Shown piece by piece: positions 1 to 7,400 of a DNA stretch of 10,718 nucleotides (position 1 is the first letter of the stretch; every line of letters starts with the position of its first letter). The position numbers and the translations under genes were made by a program. Under the pieces are notes generated by a model. It saw nothing but the letters and a program-made list of their open reading frames with translations, was not told the origin of the DNA and did not search any database. This stretch comes from Stenotrophomonas maltophilia (lineage in GTDB: Bacteria > Pseudomonadota > Gammaproteobacteria > Xanthomonadales > Xanthomonadaceae), in the NCBI GenBank assembly GCA_002386405.1, contig DGIP01000098.1:1-10718 (forward strand). The letters run 5' to 3'.

Positions 1-20
1 ACCAACGGTGGGCACCTACC
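1..20 (-). repeat. Partial REP/SMAG-like palindromic repeat, cut by the window edge
   Basis: Read on the minus strand this begins GGTAGGTGCCCACCGTTGGT, so it carries a GTAG tag followed by one arm (bases 7-15) and the loop of a hairpin. The other arm would lie beyond base 1. It is the inverted partner of the repeat at 41-66: its 20 bases match the reverse complement of that repeat at all but two positions. GTAG-tagged hairpin repeats are known from Stenotrophomonas (SMAG elements); assignment to that family is by resemblance only. Confidence 0.55.
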
Positions 21-40
21 GAAATAGGGTCGCGGATGCG

Positions 41-66
41 GTACGTGCCGACCGTTGGTCGGCACG
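41..66 (+). repeat. REP/SMAG-like palindromic repeat with 10-bp perfect stem
   Basis: Bases 44-53 pair perfectly with 57-66 around a GTT loop. The hairpin is preceded by a GTAC tag, close to the GTAG tag of Stenotrophomonas SMAG repeats. With the partial copy at 1-20 it forms a head-to-head inverted pair separated by about 20 bp. It lies only 5 bp past the stop of the minus-strand ABC-F gene, so on that transcript it would form a 3'-end hairpin that may protect the mRNA or assist termination. There is no T-run, so it is not a classic intrinsic terminator. Confidence 0.6.
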
Positions 67-71
67 CGGGT

Positions 72-1925
72 TCAGGCCATCAACTCCATCCAGCTTGCTT
101 CGGCCTTTTCCAGCTGCTGCGCGGTGGCTTCGCGGTCGCGGCCGAGCACCGCCATACGGGTGGCGTCGGCGTAGTTGGCCGGGTCGGCCAGCTGCCGGTC
201 CAGCTCGGCCAACTGGCCTTCCAGCTGGTTGACCTTGGCTTCGGCGGCGGCCAGCTTGACCGGGTTGACCGTCTTCTTCGGCGGCAGCGGCGGGGTCGGC
301 GGCACCGGCTCCGGCGCGGCGGCGGCCATCTTCTGCTTGGTGCCCTGCGCGGCCGGGCGCGAACGCAGCCACGCCGCGTACTCGTCCAGGTCGCCGTCGA
401 ACGGCTCCACCACACCGTCGGCCACGCGCCAGAAGGTGTCGCAGACCAGGCCGATCAGGTGGCGGTCGTGCGAGACCATCACGATCGCCCCTTCAAAGGT
501 CGCCAGCGCTTCGGCCAGTGCTTCGCGCATTTCCAGGTCAAGGTGGTTGGTCGGTTCGTCGAGCAGCAGCACGTTCGGCTGCTGCCAGGCGATCATCGCC
601 AGCGCCAGGCGCGCGCGCTCACCGCCGGAGAAACCGTCCACCGGCTCGAAGGCACGGTCGCCGGCGAAGTTCCACTTGCCGAGGAAATCGCGGAAGGCCT
701 GGTTGCTGCCATCCGGGGAGATATCCCGGAAGTGGTCCATCGGCGACTGGCCTTCATGCAGCGACTCCACCGTGTGCTGGGCGAAGTAGCCGATGCGCAG
801 GTCCGGGTGCGCCGAGCGATCGCCGGCCACCGGCTCCAGCTCACCGACCAGGGTCCGTACCAGCGTGGTCTTACCCGCGCCGTTGGGACCCAGCAGGCCG
901 ATACGCTGCCCCGCTTCCAGGCCGAAGCCCACGTTGTGCAGGATCACCGCATCCGGGCTGTAACCGGCTTCCACATCGTTCAGGCGGATCAGCGAGAACG
1001 GCAGCTTGGCCGGCGGCGCGAATTCGATGCGGAACTCGCGCTCGGCACGCACCGCTTCGGTGCCGGTCAGCTTGGCCAGGCGCTTCATGCGGCTCTGTGC
1101 CTGGGTGGCCTTGCTGGCCAGCGCCTTGAACCGGTCGATGAAGCTCTGCAGGTGGGCGCGCTCGGCTTGTTCCTTCTCGTGCGCGATCTGCTGCTGGCGC
1201 AGCTGTTCGGCGCGCTGGCGCTCGAAGTCGGTGTAGCCGCCCGGGTACAGCTTGGCGCCGCCGCCATGCAGGTGCAGGGTGTGGGTGGCCACGTTGTCCA
1301 GGAACTCGCGGTCATGCGAGATCAGCAGCAGCGTGCCCGGGTACTTGAGCAGCCACTGTTCCAGCCAGAACACCGCGTCCAGGTCGAGGTGGTTGGTCGG
1401 TTCGTCGAGCAGCAGCAGGTCGCTGGGCATCATCAGCGCGCGCGCCAGGTTCAGTCGTGCGCGCCAGCCACCGGAGAACGTCGCCACCGGCCGTGAATGG
1501 GTGTCGGACGGGAAGCCCAGGCCGTGCAGCAGCTTGCCCGCGCGGGATTCGGCGTCGTATGCGCCGATCTCGGCCATCTTCTGGTGGGCATTGGCCACCG
1601 CTTCCCAGTCCTCGCGCGCGGTCGCCTCGGCTTCCTCGCGCAGCACGGCCGCCACTTCGGTGTCGCCTTCCAGCACGAACTGCAGCGCCGGGTCCTGCAG
1701 CGCCGGGGTTTCCTGGGCCACGCTGGCAATGCGGATCTTGCCGGGCAGGTCCACATCGCCCTTGTCGGCTTCCAGCTCGCCCTGCACGGCCGCGAACAGG
1801 CTGGACTTGCCGGCCCCGTTGCGGCCGACCACGCCCACGCGGTAGCCCGCATGCAGGGTCAGGTCGACATTGGACAACAGCAGCCGCTCGCCGCGGCGCA
1901 AGGCGAAGTTACGAAGGGAAATCAT
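72..1925 (-). CDS. yheS: ABC-F family ATPase, YheS type
   Basis: A 617-residue soluble protein with two ABC ATPase domains and no membrane segments, the layout of ABC-F proteins, which act on ribosomes. Visible motifs: first Walker A GRNGAGKS (34-41), signature SGGWR (151-155), Walker B LLLLDEP (170-176) followed by TNHLDLD, and H-loop His204. A charged Gln/Arg/Lys-rich linker (about 235-310) corresponds to the P-site tRNA-interaction motif. The second set is GPNGAGKT (346-353), SGGER (433-437), LLLDEP (453-458) and His487. A Pro-rich hinge (about 538-550) leads to a C-terminal coiled coil (about 555-615). Length and motif spelling resemble E. coli YheS (about 637 residues) more than Uup or EttA. 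I chose the ATG at 1923-1925 because the domain begins at once (MISLRNFALRRGE); an in-frame ATG at 1967 would add 14 unlikely residues. The ribosome-binding site is weak. A TAGAAT -10-like hexamer sits at 1983-1988 on the minus strand, without a convincing -35. It is a single-gene unit in this window. The exact translational role and any resistance function are not shown by the sequence. Confidence 0.95.
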   Translation of the reverse strand: MISLRNFALRRGERLLLSNVDLTLHAGYRVGVVGRNGAGKSSLFAAVQGELEADKGDVDLPGKIRIASVAQETPALQDPALQFVLEGDTEVAAVLREEAEATAREDWEAVANAHQKMAEIGAYDAESRAGKLLHGLGFPSDTHSRPVATFSGGWRARLNLARALMMPSDLLLLDEPTNHLDLDAVFWLEQWLLKYPGTLLLISHDREFLDNVATHTLHLHGGGAKLYPGGYTDFERQRAEQLRQQQIAHEKEQAERAHLQSFIDRFKALASKATQAQSRMKRLAKLTGTEAVRAEREFRIEFAPPAKLPFSLIRLNDVEAGYSPDAVILHNVGFGLEAGQRIGLLGPNGAGKTTLVRTLVGELEPVAGDRSAHPDLRIGYFAQHTVESLHEGQSPMDHFRDISPDGSNQAFRDFLGKWNFAGDRAFEPVDGFSGGERARLALAMIAWQQPNVLLLDEPTNHLDLEMREALAEALATFEGAIVMVSHDRHLIGLVCDTFWRVADGVVEPFDGDLDEYAAWLRSRPAAQGTKQKMAAAAPEPVPPTPPLPPKKTVNPVKLAAAEAKVNQLEGQLAELDRQLADPANYADATRMAVLGRDREATAQQLEKAEASWMELMA

Positions 1926-2106
1926 CTGGGGGGTCCATATAACGGAATGGAATGTGCTGGTGAGCACCTTTCCTGCGACGCAATTCTAGCGTTAACGAAT
2001 ACTTGACGCGCCCCGGGATGCGCGGCAGGCCTCGTCTCTCTCCCACGAACCTGCCTGCGCTCTCCCCGGGACCCTCTCCCGCCTGATTGCTCAAATCTTA
2101 CTAAAT

Positions 2107-2128
2107 CGTTGCTTTTGCAACGTTTTTT
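2107..2128 (+). promoter_or_regulatory. Dyad CGTTGC-TTTT-GCAACG with T6 run: operator or attenuator
   Basis: A perfect 6-bp inverted repeat (2107-2112 and 2117-2122) with a four-T loop is followed directly by six T residues (2123-2128). In RNA it has the form of a small intrinsic terminator on the plus strand, but no plus-strand gene lies upstream. That leaves three readings: a DNA operator just upstream of the -35 at 2133, an attenuator if the receptor transcript starts further upstream, or the end of an unrecognised short RNA. The sequence alone does not decide between these. Confidence 0.45.
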
Positions 2129-2132
2129 CAAT

Positions 2133-2161
2133 TTGACAGTCAGTAAAAATACCGTTAATCC
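2133..2161 (+). promoter_or_regulatory. Candidate promoter of the TonB-dependent receptor
   Basis: A perfect TTGACA -35 hexamer lies at 2133-2138 in the AT-rich island. At 17-bp spacing the -10 position (2156-2161) reads TAATCC, a poor match to TATAAT, so this would be weak or dependent on an activator or another sigma factor. The site overlaps the tandem repeat CCGTTAAT (2152-2167), which would sit over the -10 region as a possible regulator site. Placement ahead of the receptor gene fits; the -10 is the weak point. Confidence 0.35.
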
Positions 2162-2258
2162 GTTAATTGCGCACCGCAACACCCGCCCTCGCTGACCCGC
2201 TTTGCCGCAGTCGTGATGTCGCCCGGTGCCGCCTCGTCCCAACCGGAGCCACATCCTG

Positions 2259-4652
2259 ATGAACCGCAAGACCCGTACGCTTGCCGCCGCCGTCGCCGTC
2301 GCCCTCGGGGCCTCCGCCTTCAGTGTCGCCGCCCAGGACGCCCCTGCCCGCGCCACCGCCAACACCCTGGACACGGTCATCGTGACCGGCACCCGCGTGG
2401 CCGACCGCACCGTGGCCGAGTCGCAGTCGCCGATCGACATCATTACCCCGGAAGCCCTGCAGTCCACCGGCACCACCGAACTGGCCACCGCGCTGGCGCG
2501 CGCCCTGCCCTCGCTGAACTTCCCGCGCCCGGCGTTGACCGACGGCACCAGCGGCATCCGCCCGGCGCAGCTGCGCGGCCTGTCCCCGGACCAGGTGCTG
2601 GTGCTGGTCAACGGCAAGCGCCGGCATACCTCGGCCCAGATCAACGTCAACGGCAGCATCGGCCGCGGTTCGTCGGCAGTGGACATCAACGCCATTCCGA
2701 TCGCCTCCATCGAGCGCGTGGAAGTGCTGCGCGACGGCGCCTCGGCGCAGTACGGCTCGGACGCCATCGCCGGCGTGATCAACATCGTGCTCAAGGGCTC
2801 CAGCGCGGGCGGCAGCCTGGCCCTGGACGCCGGCCAGTACTCGGCCGGCGACGGCAACAAGTACCAGCTTTCCGGCGATACCGGCATCGGCTTCGCCGAC
2901 GGCCGCGGCAGCGTGCACGTGGCCGGCCAGATCACCCAGCAGGATGAAAGCAACCGCGCCGGGCCGTACCAGGGCACCGCGCCGAACACCGGCAACTTCC
3001 CCAGCGTGGGCCAGACCACTTTCGTGGTCGGCGACCCGCAGGTGGATGCCACCGCGGCCTCGGCCAACGCCAGCTTCCAGTTCAGCGACCACGTCTCGGC
3101 CTACGCCACCGCGCTGGCCAGCAACCGCGACATCACCTCGTTCGCGTTCTACCGCTCGCGCACCAACAGCGGCCAGGGCGCGCTGCTGGCGCAGACCTAT
3201 CCGGACGGCTTCGTGCCGGAAATCAACCAGTACTCCAAGGACCGCTCGCTGGTGGCCGGCGTGAAGGGCGACACCGAAAGCGGCTGGACCTGGGACGTGA
3301 GCTACAACCACGGCACCAACAAGATCGATTTCCACACCCGCAACAGCATCAACTACGCGCTGGGCGTGGACAGCCCGCGCTCGTTCTACGCCGGCGCGCT
3401 GGAATACACTCAGGACATCGGCAACGTGGACATCACCAAGCAGCTGGACTGGGGCCTGGCCTACCCGGTCACGCTGTCCTTCGGTGGCGAGTACCGCCGC
3501 GAGAAGTGGGAACAGAGCGCTGGCGAACCCAATTCGTACTTCGGCAGCGGTTCGCAGGGCTTCGGCGGCTTCACCCCGCTCAACGCGGTGGATGCCGACC
3601 GTGACAACTACGCCGTCTACGCCGGCCTGGAAGCGGACCTGACCGACAAGTTCTCGGCCGGCGTCACCGGCCGCTATGAGGACTACTCGGACTTCGGCGA
3701 CAAGTTCTCCGGCAAGCTGTCGGCGCGCTACGCCTTCACCGACAAGGTCGCGCTGCGCGCCACCGCCTCGTCCGGCTTCCGCGCCCCGTCGCTGGCCCAG
3801 CAGAGCTACCAGGCCGTGACCAGCACCATCGTCAACGGCGTGTTCGTCGAACGCGGCACCTTCCCCACCACCAGCACCGCCGCGCAGGCGCTGGGCGCCA
3901 GCCCGCTGAAGGCCGAAAGCTCCACCTCCTACAGCGTGGGCCTGGTGCTGCAGCCGATCGACCGCCTCTACCTGACCGTGGATGCGTACCAGATCGACAT
4001 CGACGACCGCATCATCCTGTCCACCAACATCACCACCAACGCGGCCACCAATGCGCTGCTGGCCGACCTGGGCCTGCCGCAGGTCACCGCGTTCTCCTAC
4101 TTCACCAACGGCGTGGATACCCGCACCCGCGGCGTGGACGCAGTGTCCAGCTACACCATCCCGTTCAGCGCCAGCTCGCTGGAACTGACCGCGGCCTACA
4201 GCTACAACGACACCGAGGTGAAGAAGTTCATCGCCTCGCCGGCCGTGTTCGGCTCGCTGGGCCTGACCCAGTCGCTGATCGGCCGAGATGAAGTGGGCCG
4301 CATCGAAGACAGCTACCCGCGCGACAAGACCATCCTCAGCGGCACCTGGCGTTCGGACCACTGGGACCTGAACCTGGCCGCCACCCGCTACGGCTCGTTC
4401 ACCGTGCGCAATTCGGCCACCCCGACCCGCGACCAGACCTACGACGCCTCGTGGGTGCTGGATGCCTCGGTGGCCTACAAGCCCAGCGAGAACTGGACCC
4501 TGACCCTGGGTGCGGACAACCTGCTGGACGAATACCCCGACCGCACCGTGGACCTGCAGAACTCCACCTGGGGCATGCTCCCGTACAGCAACTACTCGCC
4601 GTACGGCTTCAACGGCGCCTATGTGTACGGACGCGTGACCTACAAGTGGTAA
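2259..4652 (+). CDS. TonB-dependent outer-membrane receptor, substrate unknown
   Basis: A 797-residue outer-membrane transporter that would use TonB-ExbBD energy to import a bound ligand into the periplasm. It has a Sec signal peptide (MNRKTR, hydrophobic stretch to about residue 20, cleavage likely near Ala24-Ala25). A TonB-box-like DTVIVTG follows (38-44). The plug spans roughly 50-180 and ends with the characteristic IERVEVLRDGASAQYGSDAI region (151-170) and GVINIVLK (172-179). The rest is an aromatic-rich beta-barrel ending in YKW, the terminal aromatic expected for BAM-mediated insertion. The ATG at 2259 was chosen because it begins the signal peptide and has GGAG 10 bases upstream; a GTG at 2226 would add 11 residues ahead of the signal. 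There is no N-terminal signaling extension of the FecA/FpvA kind, and no FecR, sigma-factor or ExbB neighbours. No substrate-specific enzyme is next to it, so iron chelate, vitamin and oligosaccharide ligands all remain possible. Confidence 0.93.
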   Translation: MNRKTRTLAAAVAVALGASAFSVAAQDAPARATANTLDTVIVTGTRVADRTVAESQSPIDIITPEALQSTGTTELATALARALPSLNFPRPALTDGTSGIRPAQLRGLSPDQVLVLVNGKRRHTSAQINVNGSIGRGSSAVDINAIPIASIERVEVLRDGASAQYGSDAIAGVINIVLKGSSAGGSLALDAGQYSAGDGNKYQLSGDTGIGFADGRGSVHVAGQITQQDESNRAGPYQGTAPNTGNFPSVGQTTFVVGDPQVDATAASANASFQFSDHVSAYATALASNRDITSFAFYRSRTNSGQGALLAQTYPDGFVPEINQYSKDRSLVAGVKGDTESGWTWDVSYNHGTNKIDFHTRNSINYALGVDSPRSFYAGALEYTQDIGNVDITKQLDWGLAYPVTLSFGGEYRREKWEQSAGEPNSYFGSGSQGFGGFTPLNAVDADRDNYAVYAGLEADLTDKFSAGVTGRYEDYSDFGDKFSGKLSARYAFTDKVALRATASSGFRAPSLAQQSYQAVTSTIVNGVFVERGTFPTTSTAAQALGASPLKAESSTSYSVGLVLQPIDRLYLTVDAYQIDIDDRIILSTNITTNAATNALLADLGLPQVTAFSYFTNGVDTRTRGVDAVSSYTIPFSASSLELTAAYSYNDTEVKKFIASPAVFGSLGLTQSLIGRDEVGRIEDSYPRDKTILSGTWRSDHWDLNLAATRYGSFTVRNSATPTRDQTYDASWVLDASVAYKPSENWTLTLGADNLLDEYPDRTVDLQNSTWGMLPYSNYSPYGFNGAYVYGRVTYKW

Positions 4653-4668
4653 GCGGCGGGTGACACCG

Positions 4669-4701
4669 GATCCGGCAGACCGCAGCGCGGTTTGCCGGAT
4701 C
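4669..4701 (+). terminator. Strong 15-bp hairpin after the TonB receptor, no T-run
   Basis: Bases 4669-4683 pair with 4687-4701 around an AGC loop; one pair (4678/4692) is a G-T wobble and the others are Watson-Crick. It begins 16 bases after the receptor stop codon, a natural place for a transcript end or 3'-protecting structure. The plus strand continues with CGGG rather than T residues, so it is not a standard intrinsic terminator. A REP-like repeat is the alternative. Its right arm overlaps the possible -35 of the downstream antiporter promoter. Confidence 0.45.
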
Positions 4702-4720
4702 GGGCCGCATCGGTGAAAAT
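4692..4720 (+). promoter_or_regulatory. Candidate promoter for the YbaL-type antiporter
   Basis: TTGCCG (4692-4697, four of six to the -35 consensus) and GAAAAT (4715-4720, four of six to the -10 consensus) are spaced exactly 17 bp apart. They would give a leader of roughly 20 nucleotides before the ATG at 4749. The -35 lies in the right arm of the hairpin at 4669-4701. This is a pattern match of modest strength in GC-rich DNA. Confidence 0.3.
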
Positions 4721-4748
4721 CGGGGCATCCCCCAAGTTGCGAGCCCCG

Positions 4749-6449
4749 ATGCACCATGACACCGACCTGATCAACATCGTCGCCGTTGGCCTTGGGCTCG
4801 CCTTCATTCTCGGCGCGCTGGCCAACAAGCTGCGTTTGTCTCCGCTGGTCGGTTACCTGGTTGCGGGCATCTGCGTAGGACCGTTCACTCCCGGCTTCGT
4901 TGCCGACCAGGCGCTGGCCAACCAGCTGGCCGAAATCGGCGTGATGTTGCTGATGTTCGGTGTCGGCCTGCACTTCTCACTGAAAGACCTGATGGCGGTC
5001 AAGGCGATCGCCATCCCCGGCGCGGTCGGCCAGATCCTGGTCGCCACCCTGCTGGGCTGGGGCCTGGCCTGGTTGATGGGCTGGCCGGTGATCCACGGCG
5101 TGGTGTTCGGCTTCGCGCTGGCCACCGCCAGTACCGTGGTGCTGCTGCGCGCCATGGAAGAACGCCGCCTGCTGGAAACCCAGCGCGGCAAGATCGCGGT
5201 CGGCTGGCTGATCGTCGAAGACCTGGCCTGCGTACTGGCACTGGTGATGATGCCGGTGCTGGCCGGCGTGTTCGGGCCGGATGCGGCCAATGAAACCCAC
5301 ACCGTCGGCAGCGTGCTGGCCAGCATCGGCTGGACCTTCGTGCAGCTGGGTCTGTTCGTGGCGGTGATGCTGGTGGTCGGCCGCCGGGTCATTCCGTGGA
5401 TCCTGGAGCGCATTGCCGGAACCGGTTCGCGCGAACTGTTCACCCTGGCGGTGCTGGCCATCGCGCTGGGCGTGGCGTTCGGCTCGGCCATGCTGTTCGG
5501 CGTGTCGTTCGCGCTGGGCGCGTTCTTCGCCGGCATGCTGCTCAACGAATCCGAACTCAGCCACAAGGCCGCCAACGATTCACTGCCGCTGCGCGATGCG
5601 TTCGCGGTGCTGTTCTTCGTCTCCGTGGGCATGCTGTTCAACCCGGCCATCCTGGTCGAGCACCCGTGGCAGGTGCTGGCCACCGCCGCCATCATCATGT
5701 TCGGCAAGTCCGCCGCCGCGTTCTTCATCGTGCGTGCGTTCGGCCACCCCAACGGCACCGCGCTGACCATTTCGGCCAGCCTGGCCCAGATCGGCGAATT
5801 CGCCTTCATCATCGCCGGCCTGGGCGTGAGCCTGAAGATCCTGCCGCCCACCGGGCAGGCGCTGGTGCTGGCCGGCGCGCTGATCTCGATCATGCTCAAC
5901 CCGCTGGTGTTCGGCCTGCTCGACCGTTGGCTGGTGAAGCACCAGGAAACGCCTGCGGCCGCCGTGGAAACCGAATTGCCGCCCGGCCCCTCGCTGGACC
6001 TGCATGAGCACGCCATCGTGATCGGCTACGGCCGGGTCGGCAGCGCGCTGGCGCAAGTGCTGCGCGATCGCGGCGTGCCGGTGCTGGTGATCGATGACAA
6101 CAAGGAACACGTGGCCGAAGCGCATGCGGCAGGGCTGCCGGCCATCCGCGGCAGCGCCGCCTCCGACCGCGTGCTGGCCGAGGCCCATCCCGAACGCGCC
6201 AAGATCGCGGTGCTGGCCATTCCGCAGCCGCTGGAAGCCGGCGAAACCCTGGCCAAGCTGCGCGCGCTCAACCCGGGCCTGACCCTGCTGGCGCGCGCGC
6301 ACAGCGACGCCGAGGTCAAGCACCTGCTCGAACACGGTGCCGACGGCACCGTGATGGCCGAGCGCGAACTGGCTTACTCGCTGGCGGAAATGGTCATGGC
6401 CACCCCGCCCTACCGCAACATCGGCAAGCACACCATTCCAGTGGTTTAA
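4749..6449 (+). CDS. ybaL: CPA2 cation/proton antiporter, YbaL (KefB/C-like)
   Basis: A 566-residue inner-membrane protein with an N-terminal Na+/H+-exchanger domain (about residues 5-392, twelve or thirteen hydrophobic segments) and a cytosolic RCK/TrkA-N nucleotide-binding domain (about 420-540). The Rossmann motif GYGRVGS is at 426-432, and an acidic Asp-Asp (449-450) sits at the end of the second strand. Diagnostic membrane stretches include GPFTPGF (44-50), LLMFGVGLHFSLKDL (67-81), WLIVEDL (153-159, conserved Glu-Asp) and FFVSVGMLF (289-297). Several of these read almost like E. coli YbaL (558 residues), which fits better than KefB or KefC. YbaL-type proteins are thought to move K+ or other cations against protons under nucleotide control; the exact ion is not shown. 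I chose the ATG at 4749 (MHHDTDL, also YbaL-like) over an upstream in-frame start. The ribosome-binding site (GCGAG, 4739-4743) is weak. The stop codon overlaps that of the convergent regulator gene. Confidence 0.93.
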   Translation: MHHDTDLINIVAVGLGLAFILGALANKLRLSPLVGYLVAGICVGPFTPGFVADQALANQLAEIGVMLLMFGVGLHFSLKDLMAVKAIAIPGAVGQILVATLLGWGLAWLMGWPVIHGVVFGFALATASTVVLLRAMEERRLLETQRGKIAVGWLIVEDLACVLALVMMPVLAGVFGPDAANETHTVGSVLASIGWTFVQLGLFVAVMLVVGRRVIPWILERIAGTGSRELFTLAVLAIALGVAFGSAMLFGVSFALGAFFAGMLLNESELSHKAANDSLPLRDAFAVLFFVSVGMLFNPAILVEHPWQVLATAAIIMFGKSAAAFFIVRAFGHPNGTALTISASLAQIGEFAFIIAGLGVSLKILPPTGQALVLAGALISIMLNPLVFGLLDRWLVKHQETPAAAVETELPPGPSLDLHEHAIVIGYGRVGSALAQVLRDRGVPVLVIDDNKEHVAEAHAAGLPAIRGSAASDRVLAEAHPERAKIAVLAIPQPLEAGETLAKLRALNPGLTLLARAHSDAEVKHLLEHGADGTVMAERELAYSLAEMVMATPPYRNIGKHTIPVV

Positions 6450-7333
6450 CGGACCGCCAGCGGCACGCAGATATCGGCGCGCAGGATCGCCTCGGGCACT
6501 TCCTCGGGATCGTCCAGATAGTGGTAGTACAACGGCGCGTCGCGCAGCACGCGCCCGCTGTCCGGCAGCCACTGGCGCAGCAGCGCGTCGGTGGCGGCTT
6601 CAAGACCGGCGTAGCTGCCCACGTGGCGCAGCACCGCATGGTCGCCGCCGCCCAGGGTCAGCCGGCGCAGGGGTGACGGAACGGGCCGGGTCATGTCTCC
6701 AAACCCCATGCCGCAGTCGAACAGGCATTCCCTGGGCGCTACGTCGCGATGGTCATTGAGTGCGATACCCACCAGGTGCTGCAGCTGTTCGGCCACGCCC
6801 TCGCCTGCGGCCCAGGCGAACAAGGTGCCGAATGCACGGTCCAGGTCGTCGAATGCGCCCTGCTTGCGCAGCACCACCACTTCGAACGGTTCCAGCTCGG
6901 CCACCCGGACCTGCAGCGCGGTGATCGGCTCGGCCTGGTCGCCCGCGGGAACTTCGAGATGCCGCTGCCAGCGTGTGCGCAGCGTGGGGTCGTCGCGCAG
7001 CGTCGCAGGGGTCGCATCCAGTTCCCGCCGGCAGGCGCGGGCCAGCGCCTGCGGGCTCTCAAAGCCTACCTGCAGGGCCACGTCGGTCACCCGCGCGCCG
7101 GGTTTTCCCAGCAGGTGCAGCGCCTGCGCCAGCCGCAACCGCGCCACGGTGCGTCCGGGGGTTTCGCCGGTCAGCGCGCGGTACAGCCGGTGGAAGTGGT
7201 ACGGCGACTGATGCGCGATGGCGGCCAGTACCTCCAGGTCGGGCAATGGCTCGCCCGCGCGCAGGCAGTGTTGCAGCTGGGCGATGACGCGGTCGATACC
7301 GTGGCGCTGGCGGATCTGGGCAAGGCGGTTCAT
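6446..7333 (-). CDS. AraC-family regulator with GyrI-like effector domain
   Basis: A 295-residue one-component transcription factor. The N-terminal third is an AraC/XylS DNA-binding domain with two helix-turn-helix units: the first around 31-55 (LEVLAAIAHQSPYHFHRLYR), the second around 80-105 with VALQVGFESPQALARACRR. The C-terminal part (about 140-294) is a GyrI-like small-molecule-binding domain, recognised by an HVGSY turn (237-241) and the closing ILRADICVPL (283-292). HTH at the N terminus with GyrI at the C terminus is the Rob layout, used by regulators of drug and stress responses. Start: the ATG at 7331-7333 has GGAG six bases upstream; an in-frame ATG four codons earlier (7345) lacks this. 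It is divergent from the M28 peptidase gene with 216 bp between them, so regulation of itself and of the peptidase is plausible but inferred. Ligand and targets are unknown. Confidence 0.92.
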   Translation of the reverse strand: MNRLAQIRQRHGIDRVIAQLQHCLRAGEPLPDLEVLAAIAHQSPYHFHRLYRALTGETPGRTVARLRLAQALHLLGKPGARVTDVALQVGFESPQALARACRRELDATPATLRDDPTLRTRWQRHLEVPAGDQAEPITALQVRVAELEPFEVVVLRKQGAFDDLDRAFGTLFAWAAGEGVAEQLQHLVGIALNDHRDVAPRECLFDCGMGFGDMTRPVPSPLRRLTLGGGDHAVLRHVGSYAGLEAATDALLRQWLPDSGRVLRDAPLYYHYLDDPEEVPEAILRADICVPLAVR

Positions 7334-7400
7334 GTCGGGCTCCATCCGGGGGTGGGTCCAGCGTGCAGCGCGCGCCAACGCCGCGCGTGCCCGATCTTGC

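Larger units (their letters stand above)
1926..2258. other. Divergent intergenic region with AT-rich regulatory island
   Basis: This 333-bp gap separates the minus-strand ABC-F gene from the plus-strand TonB-dependent receptor and should hold promoters for both. From 2091 to 2168 only 23 of 78 bases are G or C, against strongly GC-rich surroundings. Contents: a palindrome CGTTAACG (1990-1997); a pyrimidine-rich stretch on the plus strand (about 2031-2085); a dyad with a T-run (2107-2128); TTGACA (2133-2138); an 8-bp direct repeat CCGTTAAT in tandem (2152-2159 and 2160-2167); and a GGAG ribosome-binding site (2245-2248), 10 bases before the receptor ATG. I see no convincing small protein gene or RNA gene. 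Confidence 0.6.

Noticed and set aside
36..1496. A 486-codon plus-strand open frame opposite the ABC-F gene
   Set aside because: It is antisense to a gene with two full sets of ATPase motifs, has no recognisable motif of its own, and starts inside the REP-like repeat.
2003..2031. TTGACG as a plus-strand promoter for a small RNA ending at 2128
   Set aside because: No -10-like hexamer occurs at 16-18 bp spacing; the downstream bases are GC-rich.
1909..2094. A 61-codon minus-strand frame across the ABC-F start
   Set aside because: It begins with TTG, overlaps the ABC-F gene out of frame, and shows no motif or good ribosome-binding site.
2226..2258. GTG start for the TonB receptor 11 codons upstream
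   Set aside because: It would place polar residues before the signal peptide; the ATG at 2259 starts the signal directly and has GGAG upstream.
2163..4973. A 936-codon open frame on the minus strand opposite the TonB receptor
   Set aside because: It lies antisense to an unmistakable receptor gene, is rich in Val, Gly, Arg and His in the way of GC-rich shadow frames, has no domain motifs, and runs on into the next gene. It is the by-product of GC-biased codons on the other strand.
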